This document shows positions 37,575 to 44,437 of a stretch of 44,437 nt of DNA, piece by piece (within the stretch, counting starts at the first letter, position 1; each line of letters opens with the position of its first letter). Both the position numbers and the translations under genes were made by a program. Under the pieces are notes generated by a model. The model was not told the DNA's origin. It ran no database searches and was given only the letters and a program-made list of their open reading frames with translations. The stretch is from Prevotella falsenii DSM 22864 = JCM 15124 (GTDB lineage: Bacteria > Bacteroidota > Bacteroidia > Bacteroidales > Bacteroidaceae), in assembly GCF_000613945.1 (NCBI RefSeq), contig NZ_BAJY01000023.1, forward strand, positions 1 to 44,437. The letters are read 5' to 3'.

Positions 37575-38411
37575 CTACTCGTCGAAAAACACCACATCAA
37601 CCTTGTGTCTGTCGCGCTTGTCGCGTGGTGGAAGGTTCATAAATTCGCCGTAAGCGATGCGGCAAAGTTCCTCCGCATCAGCCGGTCCTTCAAACGTGTA
37701 GCCTTCGAAAACAATGTCTTTGTGCGGCACCATAATGCGTTTGGGGTTTTGTTCGTAGAACCACGCACCGTAAGAGTGCATATATAAGTCCGGATTGCCG
37801 AATATTTTACCGATGAAACGGAACATTGGGAAGACACCGAAGTGCAACACATTGTAGCACGTTTGTGCCATCCGGGGGTATCGACCTGCCATTTTAAGGT
37901 TCACATTCACCGATAGTTTCGCTGCAAAACGTTGCAGCCAAGGTATCATATTGCCCTCGTAAGGGAATATATCGACGTGCAATCCGCGATATTTCTGCGC
38001 TTCGTGAATGCGCCGGTTCTCGCTTTCGGAAGTTTCGTGGCTGCGGTTTTCGCTTCTTAAATCGCGTAGACAAGCCCATTCTTTATAAAATCCGCGGTCG
38101 GTAGAGTTGTCTTGCAACACGTAATCGGGGTGGGGGTGCGCCTTGAGATAGTCGCACAGGCGTTTGAAATCCTTCTGACTTACTACCATATCTATATCGT
38201 CGTCCCACGGAATAAAACCACCGTGGCGCAACGCTCCGAGCACATTTCCACCGTCTAACCTTAGCGGAATGCCTATCTTCTTGGCTGTTTCCTGCAAGTA
38301 GATAGCCATATCGAGCATGCGCATCTGTGCCCGCCGCAGTACCGAACCGTCAGGGTTGTAGTCCTGACGGAGGGTTTCTTGGGTCTCGCCGGTGTTGAAT
38401 TGTTTTGTCAT
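37575..38411 (-). CDS. LicD-family phosphotransferase
   Basis: LicD proteins transfer phosphocholine or another phospho-alcohol from a CDP carrier onto surface glycans. The 278-residue protein has the family signature LDGGNVLGALRHGGFIPWDD (residues 52-71) with the continuing DIDMVV, whose acidic residues bind metal. Further blocks are KEWACLRD and GLHVDIFPYEG. It starts 7 bp after rseP stops. A cytidylyltransferase follows, which could supply the CDP donor. The exact group transferred cannot be read from sequence. Confidence 0.88.
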   Translation of the reverse strand: MTKQFNTGETQETLRQDYNPDGSVLRRAQMRMLDMAIYLQETAKKIGIPLRLDGGNVLGALRHGGFIPWDDDIDMVVSQKDFKRLCDYLKAHPHPDYVLQDNSTDRGFYKEWACLRDLRSENRSHETSESENRRIHEAQKYRGLHVDIFPYEGNMIPWLQRFAAKLSVNVNLKMAGRYPRMAQTCYNVLHFGVFPMFRFIGKIFGNPDLYMHSYGAWFYEQNPKRIMVPHKDIVFEGYTFEGPADAEELCRIAYGEFMNLPPRDKRDRHKVDVVFFDE

Positions 38412-38418
38412 TCCAATG

Positions 38419-39819
38419 CTACATTACGCCCAACCAGCGCAAAACGTCGTTCAGGTTGGCTACGACCATCAGAAAAATAAGTATGGTGATGCCCACATAT
38501 TCGGCACGAATCATGAACTTCTCTGATGGTTTACGACGTGTAATCATCTCGTAAAGCAAGAACATAACGTGTCCGCCGTCGAGTGCGGGGATAGGCAGAA
38601 TGTTCATAAAAGCAAGAATGATGCTCAGAAAAGCAGTCATGTTCCAGAACATATACCAGTCCCAATAAGGTGGGAACATCTTTCCGATTGAGCCAAAGCC
38701 TCCCAAACTCTTTGCACCATCGGCAGAAGCAAGGTACTTAAAGTTGCCTACGTAGCCGCGAAGAATGTTCACGCCATACTTTACACCTGCCGGGAAACTC
38801 TCGAAGAACGAATATTTCTCTTGCGTGGGCTTGTAGTACGAGAGCAACGTACTTTGTGTTACGCCCATTTTAAGTTCGGCATTGAGCTGCATTCTTATGG
38901 TGTCTGTCTTGCTTGTGCCGCTGCGTTGCACGGTAAGTACTACGTTGCGGAGTGCCAAAGAATCTTTATGGGTATTCTTAACAGCTGCCACATCGCTCAA
39001 AATACCCATTTGGTAGTTCATGTCTGCCCATGTTTCAACTGCTTTTCCATTGATAGACTTCAGCAAATCGCCTGCCTTTATGCCCGCTTTCATTGCCGGT
39101 GTGTTGGCTGCAACGCTGTCGATGCGAGCCGGAATATAAGGCTCGGCAAAGAAAGGACGCTCCTTTATCATGGAAAGCATGTCCAAATCGCCCGGCATTT
39201 CGATGCGTGTTTTCTTGCCATTGCGCAACACTTCCACATATTTAGATTGTGCAATCTGGCGGAAGAAGTCGCCGTTTACGTTGGCAAACTCGCGGAAAGC
39301 CCCCTTATCGGTGCCCAACATGACGTCTTTATCCTTGAAACCGAGTGCCTTTGCCTGTTCGTTGAACTGCATACCCATACTCATATCCGACACCTTGAAG
39401 TAGGTTTCGCCCCACGTAAACATTATCATGGAGTAGATAAACAGTGCCAAAAGGAAGTTTACAAGTACGCCGCCAATCATGATGAGCAAGCGTTGCCATG
39501 CCGGTTTCACTCTAAACTCCCACGGTTGTGGTGCTTTCTTCATCTGTTCCGTGTCGAAACTCTCGTCAATCATACCTGAAATCTTGCAGTAACCGCCGAG
39601 TGGGAGCCACCCCATGCCGTATGTTGTGTCGTCATTCTTGGGTTTCCACTTGAACAGCATACCGTTCCATTTGCCGATAGCCATATCGAAGAATACAAAA
39701 AACTTTTCTACGCGAACACCAAAGAGCTTTGCGAAGAACATGTGGCCGCCTTCATGGAGAAGAACAAGCAGCGAGATTGCCATTATAAACTGGAGCAATC
39801 GTATAAGAATTGATTCCAT
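38419..39819 (-). CDS. rseP: RseP/site-2 protease family membrane metalloprotease
   Basis: This intramembrane zinc protease cuts within membrane segments, for example anti-sigma factors or leftover signal peptides. The 466-residue protein has the zinc motif HEGGH (22-26) in the first membrane segment. A central PDZ region (about 205-290) contains NTPAMKAGIKAGDLLKSINGK. The second metal site is LDGGH (D414) in a C-terminal membrane segment (NILPIPALDGG). It lies 53 bp after dxr and 7 bp before licD. The dxr-rseP pairing is common in bacteria. Confidence 0.93.
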   Translation of the reverse strand: MESILIRLLQFIMAISLLVLLHEGGHMFFAKLFGVRVEKFFVFFDMAIGKWNGMLFKWKPKNDDTTYGMGWLPLGGYCKISGMIDESFDTEQMKKAPQPWEFRVKPAWQRLLIMIGGVLVNFLLALFIYSMIMFTWGETYFKVSDMSMGMQFNEQAKALGFKDKDVMLGTDKGAFREFANVNGDFFRQIAQSKYVEVLRNGKKTRIEMPGDLDMLSMIKERPFFAEPYIPARIDSVAANTPAMKAGIKAGDLLKSINGKAVETWADMNYQMGILSDVAAVKNTHKDSLALRNVVLTVQRSGTSKTDTIRMQLNAELKMGVTQSTLLSYYKPTQEKYSFFESFPAGVKYGVNILRGYVGNFKYLASADGAKSLGGFGSIGKMFPPYWDWYMFWNMTAFLSIILAFMNILPIPALDGGHVMFLLYEMITRRKPSEKFMIRAEYVGITILIFLMVVANLNDVLRWLGVM

Positions 39820-39872
39820 TCGTTACTTTATAATCGTTATTTTTTATTTCTGTTTTCTTATTTTCTAATCTC

Positions 39873-41027
39873 TTAATTGCCCATCAGTTCACTTGCAATT
39901 CTGCGTGCTTCGGCATCGGTTTGCAAATAAACGTCAAGCGATGGCGTAGCATCGAATGCCACTTTTTGCATCGTTTCATCGATGATTTCGCCCATTTTAA
40001 GGAACGAGCATTGCCCTTTACGGAACCCCTCGTTTACTATTTCGTTGGCAGCATTGAGGATACAAGGCATGTTACCGCCTTTTTCAATGACTTCGTACGC
40101 CATGGCAAGACAGCGGAACTTCTCCATATCAGGCTCAAAGAACTCCAAAGGCCGGCTGAATAGGTCCAGACGGTCGCCTTTTAGTGCAAGTCTTTCGGGG
40201 AAAGAGAAGGCATATTGTATAGGCAAACGCATATCGGGGACTCCCAATTGTGCCTTTACGCCACCATCGACAAACTGCACGGCACTGTGAATAATCGACT
40301 GTGGGTGCACCAAAACCTGTATCTTGTCGGCAGGAACACCGAACAACCATTTGGCTTCTATTACCTCAAAGCCTTTGTTCATCAGCGAAGCGGAGTCTAT
40401 TGTTATCTTTGCTCCCATGTCCCAAGTGGGGTGCTTCAGTGCATCGGCAGCGGTAACAGTCTTTAATTTGTCTGCATCGAAAAGGCGGAAAGGCCCTCCG
40501 GAGCATGTCAGCAATATCTTTTCTATTTCGTTATTATCCTCTCCTACCAAGCTTTGGAATATTGCGCTGTGTTCGCTGTCTACGGGAAGAATAGGCGTAT
40601 GATATTCGGTTGCCAACTTGCAAATCAGTTCTCCTGCCACAACAAGTGTTTCTTTGTTTGCCAAACAAATTCTTTTGCGTGCCTTAATAGCGTGTATGGT
40701 AGGTTCAAGACCTGAGAAACCCACCATGGCAGTAAGCACCATGTTGATAGATTCGGCTTCAACAATCTGCTTTAACGCCTCTTTGCCGGCATAAACCTTT
40801 ATGTCGGGTTGGTCGGAAAGTTCCTTTTGCAATGCTTCGTAGTGGCTTTCGTTTGCAATGACCACTGCTGCAGGCCGGAATTTACGTGCTTGTGCTGCCA
40901 GTTTCTGCCATTGGTTGTTGGCTGTCAAGGCATAAACCTCGTATAAATCGGCATGTTGCTCTATCACATCGAGGGCTTGTGTGCCGATGCTTCCCGTTGA
41001 ACCAAGGATACATATTTGTTGTTTCAT
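39873..41027 (-). CDS. dxr: 1-deoxy-D-xylulose 5-phosphate reductoisomerase
   Basis: DXR commits carbon to the MEP isoprenoid pathway by rearranging and reducing DXP with NADPH. The 384-residue protein has the NADPH motif GSTGSIG (9-15). Metal ligands D150 and E152 lie in LPVDSEHSA. The active-site loop and third ligand are in MNKGFEVIEAKWLFG (E224). It has the usual LVHPQSIIHSAVQFVDG block. It starts 9 bp from the end of rimM and is followed by rseP. Confidence 0.97.
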   Translation of the reverse strand: MKQQICILGSTGSIGTQALDVIEQHADLYEVYALTANNQWQKLAAQARKFRPAAVVIANESHYEALQKELSDQPDIKVYAGKEALKQIVEAESINMVLTAMVGFSGLEPTIHAIKARKRICLANKETLVVAGELICKLATEYHTPILPVDSEHSAIFQSLVGEDNNEIEKILLTCSGGPFRLFDADKLKTVTAADALKHPTWDMGAKITIDSASLMNKGFEVIEAKWLFGVPADKIQVLVHPQSIIHSAVQFVDGGVKAQLGVPDMRLPIQYAFSFPERLALKGDRLDLFSRPLEFFEPDMEKFRCLAMAYEVIEKGGNMPCILNAANEIVNEGFRKGQCSFLKMGEIIDETMQKVAFDATPSLDVYLQTDAEARRIASELMGN

Positions 41028-41036
41028 CTTTCTAAA

Positions 41037-41558
41037 CTAAAGCTCTAAAAGTCCGTCAGGTATTTCTACTTCTATCGTTTGCCGTGCCTTGTCTATTCCT
41101 ATTATAAGGTTTTCGTTGGCAGGTATAAGGAGTTCGCCACCTGTTTCGGTCTTTATTTCAAACAGCAGATTGATGGTTGTTTCATCGACCGACACTATTT
41201 CGCCCACCACCTTGCTTGTTTTGCTGTCCAATAACTTAAATCCGATGATTTGTGCCCACGACAATTCGTCTGTGTTTTCTTCGGCAATGGCACGTGGGAA
41301 GTACACTTCCGTGCCTGTAAGTTCGCGTGCACGCTCTTCGGTGTCGATGTCGCAGAACTTCATCAGTGCAACTTCGTCAGAGCGAAATCTGTACTCTTCC
41401 ATAAAGAAGGGCACTAAAATGCCCTCCATGTCAAGCACCAGATAGTCGGCATCGCATTGGTCGAACACGTCGTCGGTGAAGCGAAACTGTATCTCGCCCT
41501 TTACTCCGTGCGGCTTTCCAAGTACACCTATCTTATATACTTCCTCTCGTTTTATCAT
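41037..41558 (-). CDS. rimM: 16S rRNA processing factor RimM
   Basis: RimM binds S19 and assists maturation of the 30S head. From the ATG at 41558 the protein has 173 residues. It starts MIKREEVYKIGVLGKPHGVKGEIQF, the standard RimM N-terminal domain. The PRC-barrel half (about 95-173) includes LIPANENLI and ends IEVEIPDGLLEL. An in-frame ATG at 41588 would overlap murA by 17 bp and adds residues not seen in the family, so the shorter start is preferred. Confidence 0.95.
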   Translation of the reverse strand: MIKREEVYKIGVLGKPHGVKGEIQFRFTDDVFDQCDADYLVLDMEGILVPFFMEEYRFRSDEVALMKFCDIDTEERARELTGTEVYFPRAIAEENTDELSWAQIIGFKLLDSKTSKVVGEIVSVDETTINLLFEIKTETGGELLIPANENLIIGIDKARQTIEVEIPDGLLEL

Positions 41559-41571
41559 CTGTAAGACTTCT

Positions 41572-42885
41572 TTAGCAAACGTCCACACGCTTTATCTTCG
41601 CACCGAGTGCATTGAGCCGTTCCTCAATGTTTTCGTACCCGCGGTCTATTTGCGATATATTGTCGATGCGACTGGTGCCTTGTGCCGACATGGCAGCGAT
41701 GAGCAAGGCAATGCCTGCACGAATATCGGGGCTTGACATTCTGCCCCCTCGCAACGCACGAAGGTTGTCGTTTCCCACCACTACCGCACGGTGTGGGTCG
41801 CAAAGAATGATTTGTGCCCCCATATCGATGAGCTTATCGACAAAGAACAGGCGGCTTTCGAACATCTTCTGGTGGAAGAGTACACTGCCCTTTGCTTGTG
41901 TTGCGACTACGAGCAACACCGAAATAAGGTCGGGTGTTACGCCCGGCCACGGTGCATCGGCAATGGTCATGATGGTTCCATCGATAAACGAATCAATGAT
42001 GTAATGCTCTTGCCGTGGAATAAAAAGGTCGTCGCCTTCTTCTTCAATCTGCACGCCAAGTCGTCGGAACGTGTCGGGAATGATGCCAAGGTTCTTTACC
42101 GACACATCTTTTATTCTGATGCCGTCGCCTATCATGGCTGCCATGCCGATGAACGACCCTACTTCTATCATATCGGGAAGTATGCGGTGTTGCGTTCCTT
42201 TCAGTGTTTTCACACCCTCGATGGTAAGCAGGTTGCTGCCAACGCCGCTGATTTTCGCACCCATGGCGTTGAGCATGTTGCACAGTTGTTGCAAGTAAGG
42301 CTCGCAAGCCGCATTGTATATCGTGGTTGTACCTTCTGCCAAGACGGCTGCCATAACGATATTGGCAGTGCCCGTAACCGATGCTTCGTCTAAAAGAATA
42401 TAAGTTCCGACAAGTTTTTCGGCTTTCAGTTCGTACACATTGCGCTCTTCTCTGTGTTCAAAGTGTGCTCCAAGATTTTTGAAACCAAGGAAGTGGGTGT
42501 CCAAACGGCGACGCCCAATCTTGTCGCCCCCCGGTTTGGCTATCGTTGCCTTGCCAAATCTGCCCAGCAAAGGCCCGTAAAGCAGCACGCTACCACGCAG
42601 CGACGAGCATTTTTCAACAAATTCTACGCTTTCCAAGTATTCTAAATTCACCTCGTCGGCGCAGAAAGAGTATTTGTTTTCGTTCAGTTTTGTTACCTTT
42701 ACGCCAATGTCTGTGAGCAGTTTTATAAGGTTGTTTACGTCCAAGATGTTCGGAATGTTGTCGATAACAACTTCTTCGGTGGTCAGCAATGTTGCGCTAA
42801 TCACCTGCAAAGCCTCGTTCTTAGCCCCTTGAGGCACGATGCTACCCGATAGGCGGTGTCCGCCTTCAATGACAAAACACTCCAT
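41572..42885 (-). CDS. murA: UDP-N-acetylglucosamine 1-carboxyvinyltransferase, Cys-to-Asp active-site variant
   Basis: MurA starts peptidoglycan synthesis by adding enolpyruvate from PEP to UDP-GlcNAc in the cytoplasm. The 437-residue protein has the catalytic K22 (PQGAKNEALQ) and a typical two-domain inverted alpha/beta pattern. The loop that usually reads PGGC.IG.RP here reads PGGDKIGRRRLDTH, with D121 at the place of the fosfomycin-target Cys115 (E. coli numbering). Asp at this site is known from mycobacterial and chlamydial MurA, which stay active and resist fosfomycin. The gene lies between DUF4290 (4 bp) and rimM, a conserved Bacteroidetes order. Confidence 0.95.
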   Translation of the reverse strand: MECFVIEGGHRLSGSIVPQGAKNEALQVISATLLTTEEVVIDNIPNILDVNNLIKLLTDIGVKVTKLNENKYSFCADEVNLEYLESVEFVEKCSSLRGSVLLYGPLLGRFGKATIAKPGGDKIGRRRLDTHFLGFKNLGAHFEHREERNVYELKAEKLVGTYILLDEASVTGTANIVMAAVLAEGTTTIYNAACEPYLQQLCNMLNAMGAKISGVGSNLLTIEGVKTLKGTQHRILPDMIEVGSFIGMAAMIGDGIRIKDVSVKNLGIIPDTFRRLGVQIEEEGDDLFIPRQEHYIIDSFIDGTIMTIADAPWPGVTPDLISVLLVVATQAKGSVLFHQKMFESRLFFVDKLIDMGAQIILCDPHRAVVVGNDNLRALRGGRMSSPDIRAGIALLIAAMSAQGTSRIDNISQIDRGYENIEERLNALGAKIKRVDVC

Positions 42886-42889
42886 AGAC

Positions 42890-43492
42890 TTATCTTCTCT
42901 TCTTGTTGTTGCGTACAGGTTGCAATTCTTTGGGGTTTATCTTGTCGAATTTAAAGACGTCCAAGTCCAATTGCACTGCACCGTCGGTGAAGCGTGCGAG
43001 GTCGGAAGCCACTTTCTCATCGTCCGACGAACCGTGCCCCCATTGTATCAAACAGCGTTTCATCTGGTTGGCAACCAATCTTACAAGCTCTTCTTTCTCG
43101 TCGCCTTCCTCCATTGTTTTCAGCTGTTCGAACAGCTCGAACATCATTTTCCCATAGTGGCGTACAGGTATTTTCGACATCGGATAGAGCATAGGTTCCG
43201 GTTTCGTTGCTATTTTCAATGCCTGCGATACATCGTACGGATAATCAATGTCCAGTTTGAAGTCTGCCATAATGGCTAAATGGTCCCACAGTTTCTGCTC
43301 GTGGTCGGCACTTTCTCTGCCTTGCGGGTTCATTCTGTCCATAATCGAAACGATGGTTTCGGCACATTGCTGTCGTTCTTCCTTCGTTGGAAGTCCCACA
43401 CAGTGGCTCACCATGTTTTGTATTTCGCGTCCGTATTCAGGCAACAATAGTTTCTCGCGCTGCGTGTTGTAATCCAGTCCGTCTATCTTCAT
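42890..43492 (-). CDS. DUF4290 family protein
   Basis: The 200-residue cytosolic protein starts LDYNTQREKLLLPEYGREIQNMV, the hallmark of DUF4290, a family confined to Bacteroidetes. It is largely helical and charged, with a Lys/Arg-rich tail (NNKKRR). It sits directly before murA (4 bp) and after tsaB (53 bp). The family has no known function to my knowledge. The fixed link to murA hints at a role near envelope synthesis or cell growth. Confidence 0.88.
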   Translation of the reverse strand: MKIDGLDYNTQREKLLLPEYGREIQNMVSHCVGLPTKEERQQCAETIVSIMDRMNPQGRESADHEQKLWDHLAIMADFKLDIDYPYDVSQALKIATKPEPMLYPMSKIPVRHYGKMMFELFEQLKTMEEGDEKEELVRLVANQMKRCLIQWGHGSSDDEKVASDLARFTDGAVQLDLDVFKFDKINPKELQPVRNNKKRR

Positions 43493-43545
43493 TCAACTAT
43501 TCTTTTTATTCTGTTTCGTTTCTTTTGTCTGTGTTCTGCCTTGTT

Positions 43546-44238
43546 TTACAGCAAGGGCTTGGCTTGCTTTGCCACGAAGTCTTTTAGGTACATCGGCACA
43601 AAGTATGCCACATCTTCGTATTGTTCCAATGCAATGCGCTTTTCAGCCAACGGCAGCATGTTTTTTGCCAGTGGTTCGATGCCTTTTATCAGGTGTGCAT
43701 TGGGGTGATTGATGGTTTCCATACATTTTTCGGCACCATTGCCAAAGAAATAGACTGCCCCTCTGTCGAGATATTCCTTGTAGGTATTTTCGTCTACAAC
43801 GTCGGCTTGGACAGGTCGAATTTCGTGTAAGGCACGGTCGAACACCTGTGCATACACTTCCATACGGCGTGCATCAATCATCGGAACGAGCAATGCGTTG
43901 TCTTCTATCTCGTCGTGGTGCAGCAGCACAGGCACGCAAAGCAGTTCGAGCGTAGGCACTGCTATCAGCTTAATGTCGGTGCCATAGCAGATGCCCTTTG
44001 CCATCGATGTGCCTATACGAAGCCCCGTGTAAGAACCGGGCCCGCTGCTGACGGCAACAGCATCGACGGGAATGGCGTGGCTGTCGGCAAACGACAAGGC
44101 TTCATCGACAAACCGACCCAGCTGTTCGCCGTGGTTGGGGCCGCCATGGTCTTCCTGTGTAAAGATGCAGGCACCGTCTTCGCTCAATGCCACCGAGCAA
44201 ACGTTGGTGCTGGTTTCTATGTTTAATATACACGACAT
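43546..44238 (-). CDS. tsaB: tRNA t6A37 synthesis protein TsaB
   Basis: TsaB is the scaffold partner of TsaD in making threonylcarbamoyl-adenosine at tRNA position 37. From the ATG at 44238 it has 230 residues. It begins MSCILNIETSTNVCSVALS, the ASKHA-fold start. It holds SSGPGSYTGLRIG, the signature of the family. An in-frame ATG at 44271 adds a Lys-rich stretch not typical of TsaB, and it lies too close to the promoter. It heads the long minus-strand gene train. Confidence 0.94.
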   Translation of the reverse strand: MSCILNIETSTNVCSVALSEDGACIFTQEDHGGPNHGEQLGRFVDEALSFADSHAIPVDAVAVSSGPGSYTGLRIGTSMAKGICYGTDIKLIAVPTLELLCVPVLLHHDEIEDNALLVPMIDARRMEVYAQVFDRALHEIRPVQADVVDENTYKEYLDRGAVYFFGNGAEKCMETINHPNAHLIKGIEPLAKNMLPLAEKRIALEQYEDVAYFVPMYLKDFVAKQAKPLL

Positions 44239-44275
44239 ATTCTTTTTCTTTAGCTTTCTAAATCCATACAACTTG

Positions 44276-44283
44276 CAAAGATA
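44276..44283 (-). promoter_or_regulatory. promoter of the tsaB gene train
   Basis: The minus strand reads TATCTTTG at 44283-44276. Transcription would begin near 44269, which leaves a leader of about 30 nt before the ATG at 44238. No clear -33 element is visible. The remaining 44284-44437 is AT-rich and holds no gene I recognise. Confidence 0.6.
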
Positions 44284-44437
44284 ATACTAAATTTTGGATT
44301 ATTCCTCCTTATAGTATTGAAAATAAATTAAAGCAACCAAAGTGTAGCAAAAGGGTAGAGTCAACCAGCAAGTGCAAAATTATTATATTTTTCTGTAGAA
44401 CTCTGATTTTGGTGTTTGAAAATTTAGTTTTTGTCTT

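Overview
The window looks like a Bacteroidales chromosome segment, most likely Prevotella or a close relative. The evidence is a SusC/SusD/SusE/SusF-type glycan locus, the type IX secretion (T9SS) proteins PorU and PorV, a DUF4290 gene beside murA, and repeated promoter cores of the Bacteroidetes form TAnnTTTG. There are no tRNA or rRNA genes, no insertion sequence, no phage genes and no CRISPR array.

Layout. (1) 1-12800: a starch/malto-oligosaccharide locus. A secreted GH13 alpha-amylase and a susC-susD-susE-susF operon lie on the minus strand. A LacI-family regulator and an MFS sugar transporter diverge on the plus strand. The same palindromic operator sits in the divergent intergenic region and upstream of the amylase, always 65-66 bp from the predicted -7 box. 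(2) 12900-14860: a lone, AT-rich SIR2-TPR gene with its own promoter and terminator, a candidate defence gene. (3) 15280-18010: a large exported DUF3943-type protein. (4) 18100-21380: the rplM-rpsI-rpsB-tsf operon. (5) 22016-28040: a FAH-family gene, porU, porV and ispF. (6) 28550-34660: a cobalamin riboswitch followed by one very large modular T9SS cargo protein carrying a DUF4465 domain. (7) 34860-44290, minus strand: a long gene train running tsaB, DUF4290, murA, rimM, dxr, rseP, then licD, an IspD/TarI cytidylyltransferase, a nucleotide-sugar epimerase and a glycosyltransferase-like gene. The last four look like a surface-glycopolymer module attached to a housekeeping operon.

How the parts connect. 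The Sus-type proteins would bind, cut and import starch fragments under LacI-type control. PorU and PorV belong to the machinery that exports and anchors proteins with T9SS C-terminal sorting signals. Both the amylase and the riboswitch-controlled giant protein carry such C-termini, so secretion machinery and two probable clients lie in one window. dxr and ispF are both in the non-mevalonate isoprenoid pathway.

Unusual features. A dispersed element of about 215 bp occurs as four full copies and one remnant, always just downstream of a gene end or terminator. A 66-bp tandem repeat beyond the amylase stop duplicates the gene's 3' end and encodes tiny 17-residue ORFs. MurA has Asp in place of the usual active-site Cys. 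Four genes, including the essential rpsB, each show a one-base deletion, which points to consensus errors in this sequence rather than real pseudogenes.
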